Origin: Plastoroseomonas arctica
Lineage (GTDB): Bacteria > Pseudomonadota > Alphaproteobacteria > Acetobacterales > Acetobacteraceae
Length of the DNA: 64,000 nt
Direction of reading: 5' to 3'
Assembly: GCF_018128965.1 (NCBI RefSeq)
Contig: NZ_JAAEDH010000004.1
Span: 124,001 to 188,000, forward strand
A program made the position numbers and the translations under genes. The notes below the pieces were generated by a model. The model saw only the letters and a list, made by a program, of their open reading frames with translations. It was not told where the DNA came from and searched no databases. This document shows, piece after piece, positions 62,800-64,000 of this stretch (position 1 is its first letter; the number at the start of each line of letters is the position of its first letter).

Positions 62800-64000
62800 T
62801 CACTCCGCCCTGACGCGCACCTCGGCGCGCGCGGACTGCCCCTGCGCGTCCAGCACGGTGATGCGGAAGAAGCCCAGCCCAGGCGGCTGCCAGCTCGCCT
62901 CGCGCCGGGCGCGTTCATGCGCGATGGGCTGGCCGTCGACCAGAAACGTCAGCGGCCGTTGCCCGCCCATGGCGCGCAGGGTGACCGGCCCCGCCGCATC
63001 CGAGAGCTGCGCCTCGGGCGGCGGAAACAGCAGCCGCAGCCGGTCCGCACCCGCCTCGTTCGAGGCCGGGCGCACGCGCAGGCCGGTGAGCGGCGCCGGC
63101 GGCAGCAGCCCCATCACCCGCGCCAGCACCGGCATGGCGAGCGACCGCCCCGTCGCACCCGGGATCGGCGTGCCATCCGGCCGCCCGATCCAGATGCCCA
63201 CCACATGGGCGCGATCAAACCCGAAGGCCCAGGCATCGCGCCCGCCCCAGCTCGTGCCAGTCTTCCACGCGATCCCGGCCGGCCCGCCGCCGGGAAAGCC
63301 CTGGGTGAGGATGCCCGCCACCTGCCGCGCGGCCGAGGCCTCCAGCACCCGCACCGGCACCCGTGCGCCGCCGGGACGAAGCTGCAACGGCTCGGCCACG
63401 CCCTCCCCCGCCAGGGTCGCGTAGAGGGCCATCATCTCGCGCAGCGTCGTGCCCGCGCCGCCGAGCGCGAGGGGCAGCGACGGCGCCGCCCCAGGCGCAA
63501 GACGCGGCGCGGCACCGGCCGCCTTCAACGCCGCGGCGAAGCGCAGCGGCCCAAGCCGGTCCAGCAGCGCCACCGCCGGCAGGTTCAGCGATTGCCGCAG
63601 CGCATCCGCTGCGGTGATCTGGCCCGCGAAGCCGCGATCGAAATTCTCCGGCGCATAGGTCGCGAAGCGGAAGGGCAGGTCGGCCAGCACCGTCTCCGGC
63701 CGGGTCAGCCCGGCCTCGAAGGCCATGGCATAGAGGAAGGGCTTCAGCGCCGAGCCCGGCGAACGCGTCGCCAGCGTCAGGTCCAGGCTGCCGGCCCGTT
63801 GCTCATCCCCAAAGGTGCCGCCGACCAGCACCCGGAACTCGCGTGCCGCGTGGTCCGCCACCGCGACCGCGATCGCGGTGCGTTCGGGCAAGGTTTCGAG
63901 CGCCTGCGCCGCCATCGTTTCGACCGCGCGTTGCAGCGGCAGATCGAGCGTCGTGGGAATGCGCGCCCCGCCCAGCCGCGCGACCTCACGCGCCGAATGC
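62800..64000 (-). CDS. pbpC: Penicillin-binding protein 1C, 3' part
   Basis: The frame is open to the window end, so the 5' part (glycosyltransferase domain) lies outside. The visible 400 residues start IPTTLDLPLQRAVETMAAQA and hold the transpeptidase motifs SALK (in RSPGSALKPFLYAMAF), SLN (in RQSLNLPAV) and KTGTS. The last 90 residues are the BiPBP_C domain (LRAMGGQRPLTFLVDGQPIA). PBP1C is a periplasmic peptidoglycan polymerase. In many bacteria pbpC pairs with an alpha-2-macroglobulin gene upstream, which is not visible here. Confidence 0.92.
   Translation of the reverse strand, partial: HSAREVARLGGARIPTTLDLPLQRAVETMAAQALETLPERTAIAVAVADHAAREFRVLVGGTFGDEQRAGSLDLTLATRSPGSALKPFLYAMAFEAGLTRPETVLADLPFRFATYAPENFDRGFAGQITAADALRQSLNLPAVALLDRLGPLRFAAALKAAGAAPRLAPGAAPSLPLALGGAGTTLREMMALYATLAGEGVAEPLQLRPGGARVPVRVLEASAARQVAGILTQGFPGGGPAGIAWKTGTSWGGRDAWAFGFDRAHVVGIWIGRPDGTPIPGATGRSLAMPVLARVMGLLPPAPLTGLRVRPASNEAGADRLRLLFPPPEAQLSDAAGPVTLRAMGGQRPLTFLVDGQPIAHERARREASWQPPGLGFFRITVLDAQGQSARAEVRVRAE

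Overview
The window is GC-rich chromosomal DNA from an alphaproteobacterium, most likely an Acetobacteraceae member of the Roseomonas type. The evidence is a CtrA cell-cycle regulator, many Bug-type solute receptors, dense operons with 4-base start/stop overlaps, and codons ending mostly in G or C. This placement is inference; no rRNA or other phylogenetic marker beyond CtrA is present.

Region 1 (1-18.1 kb) holds two neighbouring import-plus-oxidation modules. Each pairs a Dpp/Opp-type ABC importer with flavin-dependent monooxygenases of the NtaA/SnaA/DszA (LLM) family. Module 1 runs from a receptor cut by the window edge to the monooxygenase ending at 6369. Module 2 (6380-14904) has one LLM gene upstream, a complete importer with its two ATPases fused, and an LLM gene downstream. 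A CaiB-type CoA transferase, a Bug receptor and an enoyl-CoA hydratase-like gene follow on the minus strand. A decayed copy of the CoA-transferase 3' end lies at 4418-4742, so part of this locus has been duplicated. Two copies of a palindromic element, with arms about 50 bp long, sit at 1526-1689 and 13296-13546.

Region 2 (18.4-28.2 kb) looks like a catabolic cluster: an M20 amidohydrolase, an orphan peptide-type receptor, a thiamine-diphosphate enzyme, an NDP-forming acyl-CoA synthetase, two Bug receptors and a LysR regulator. A 25-bp operator-like inverted repeat precedes the thiamine enzyme.

Region 3 (28.3-52.2 kb) is a mosaic accessory region. It holds a truncated LysR gene, an SbtA-type bicarbonate transporter with a divergent LysR regulator, an intact and a broken histidine kinase, a DUF4238 gene with a palindromic operator, and a copper/heavy-metal module (HMA protein, DUF305, hydrolase, membrane protein, P-type ATPase). 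It also holds an SDR/Bug pair, a plasmid-type RepA gene, RsgA, a broken IS66 tnpA, a Nudix hydrolase, and a DUF3489-DUF2924-serine recombinase cassette that ends about 250 bp from a tRNA-Gln gene. Three copies of one C-terminal helix-turn-helix module occur here. Decayed genes, plasmid and recombinase functions and the tRNA neighbour point to repeated integration and deletion.

Region 4 (52.2-64 kb) is core chromosome: tRNA-Gln, ispE coupled to a TPR lipoprotein, ctrA with a candidate CtrA box, a cupredoxin-like protein, a CapD/FlaA1-type sugar-nucleotide dehydratase coupled to an FrhB-family Fe-S flavoprotein and a HIT protein, a SirB1-type protein, gshB, and the 3' part of pbpC.
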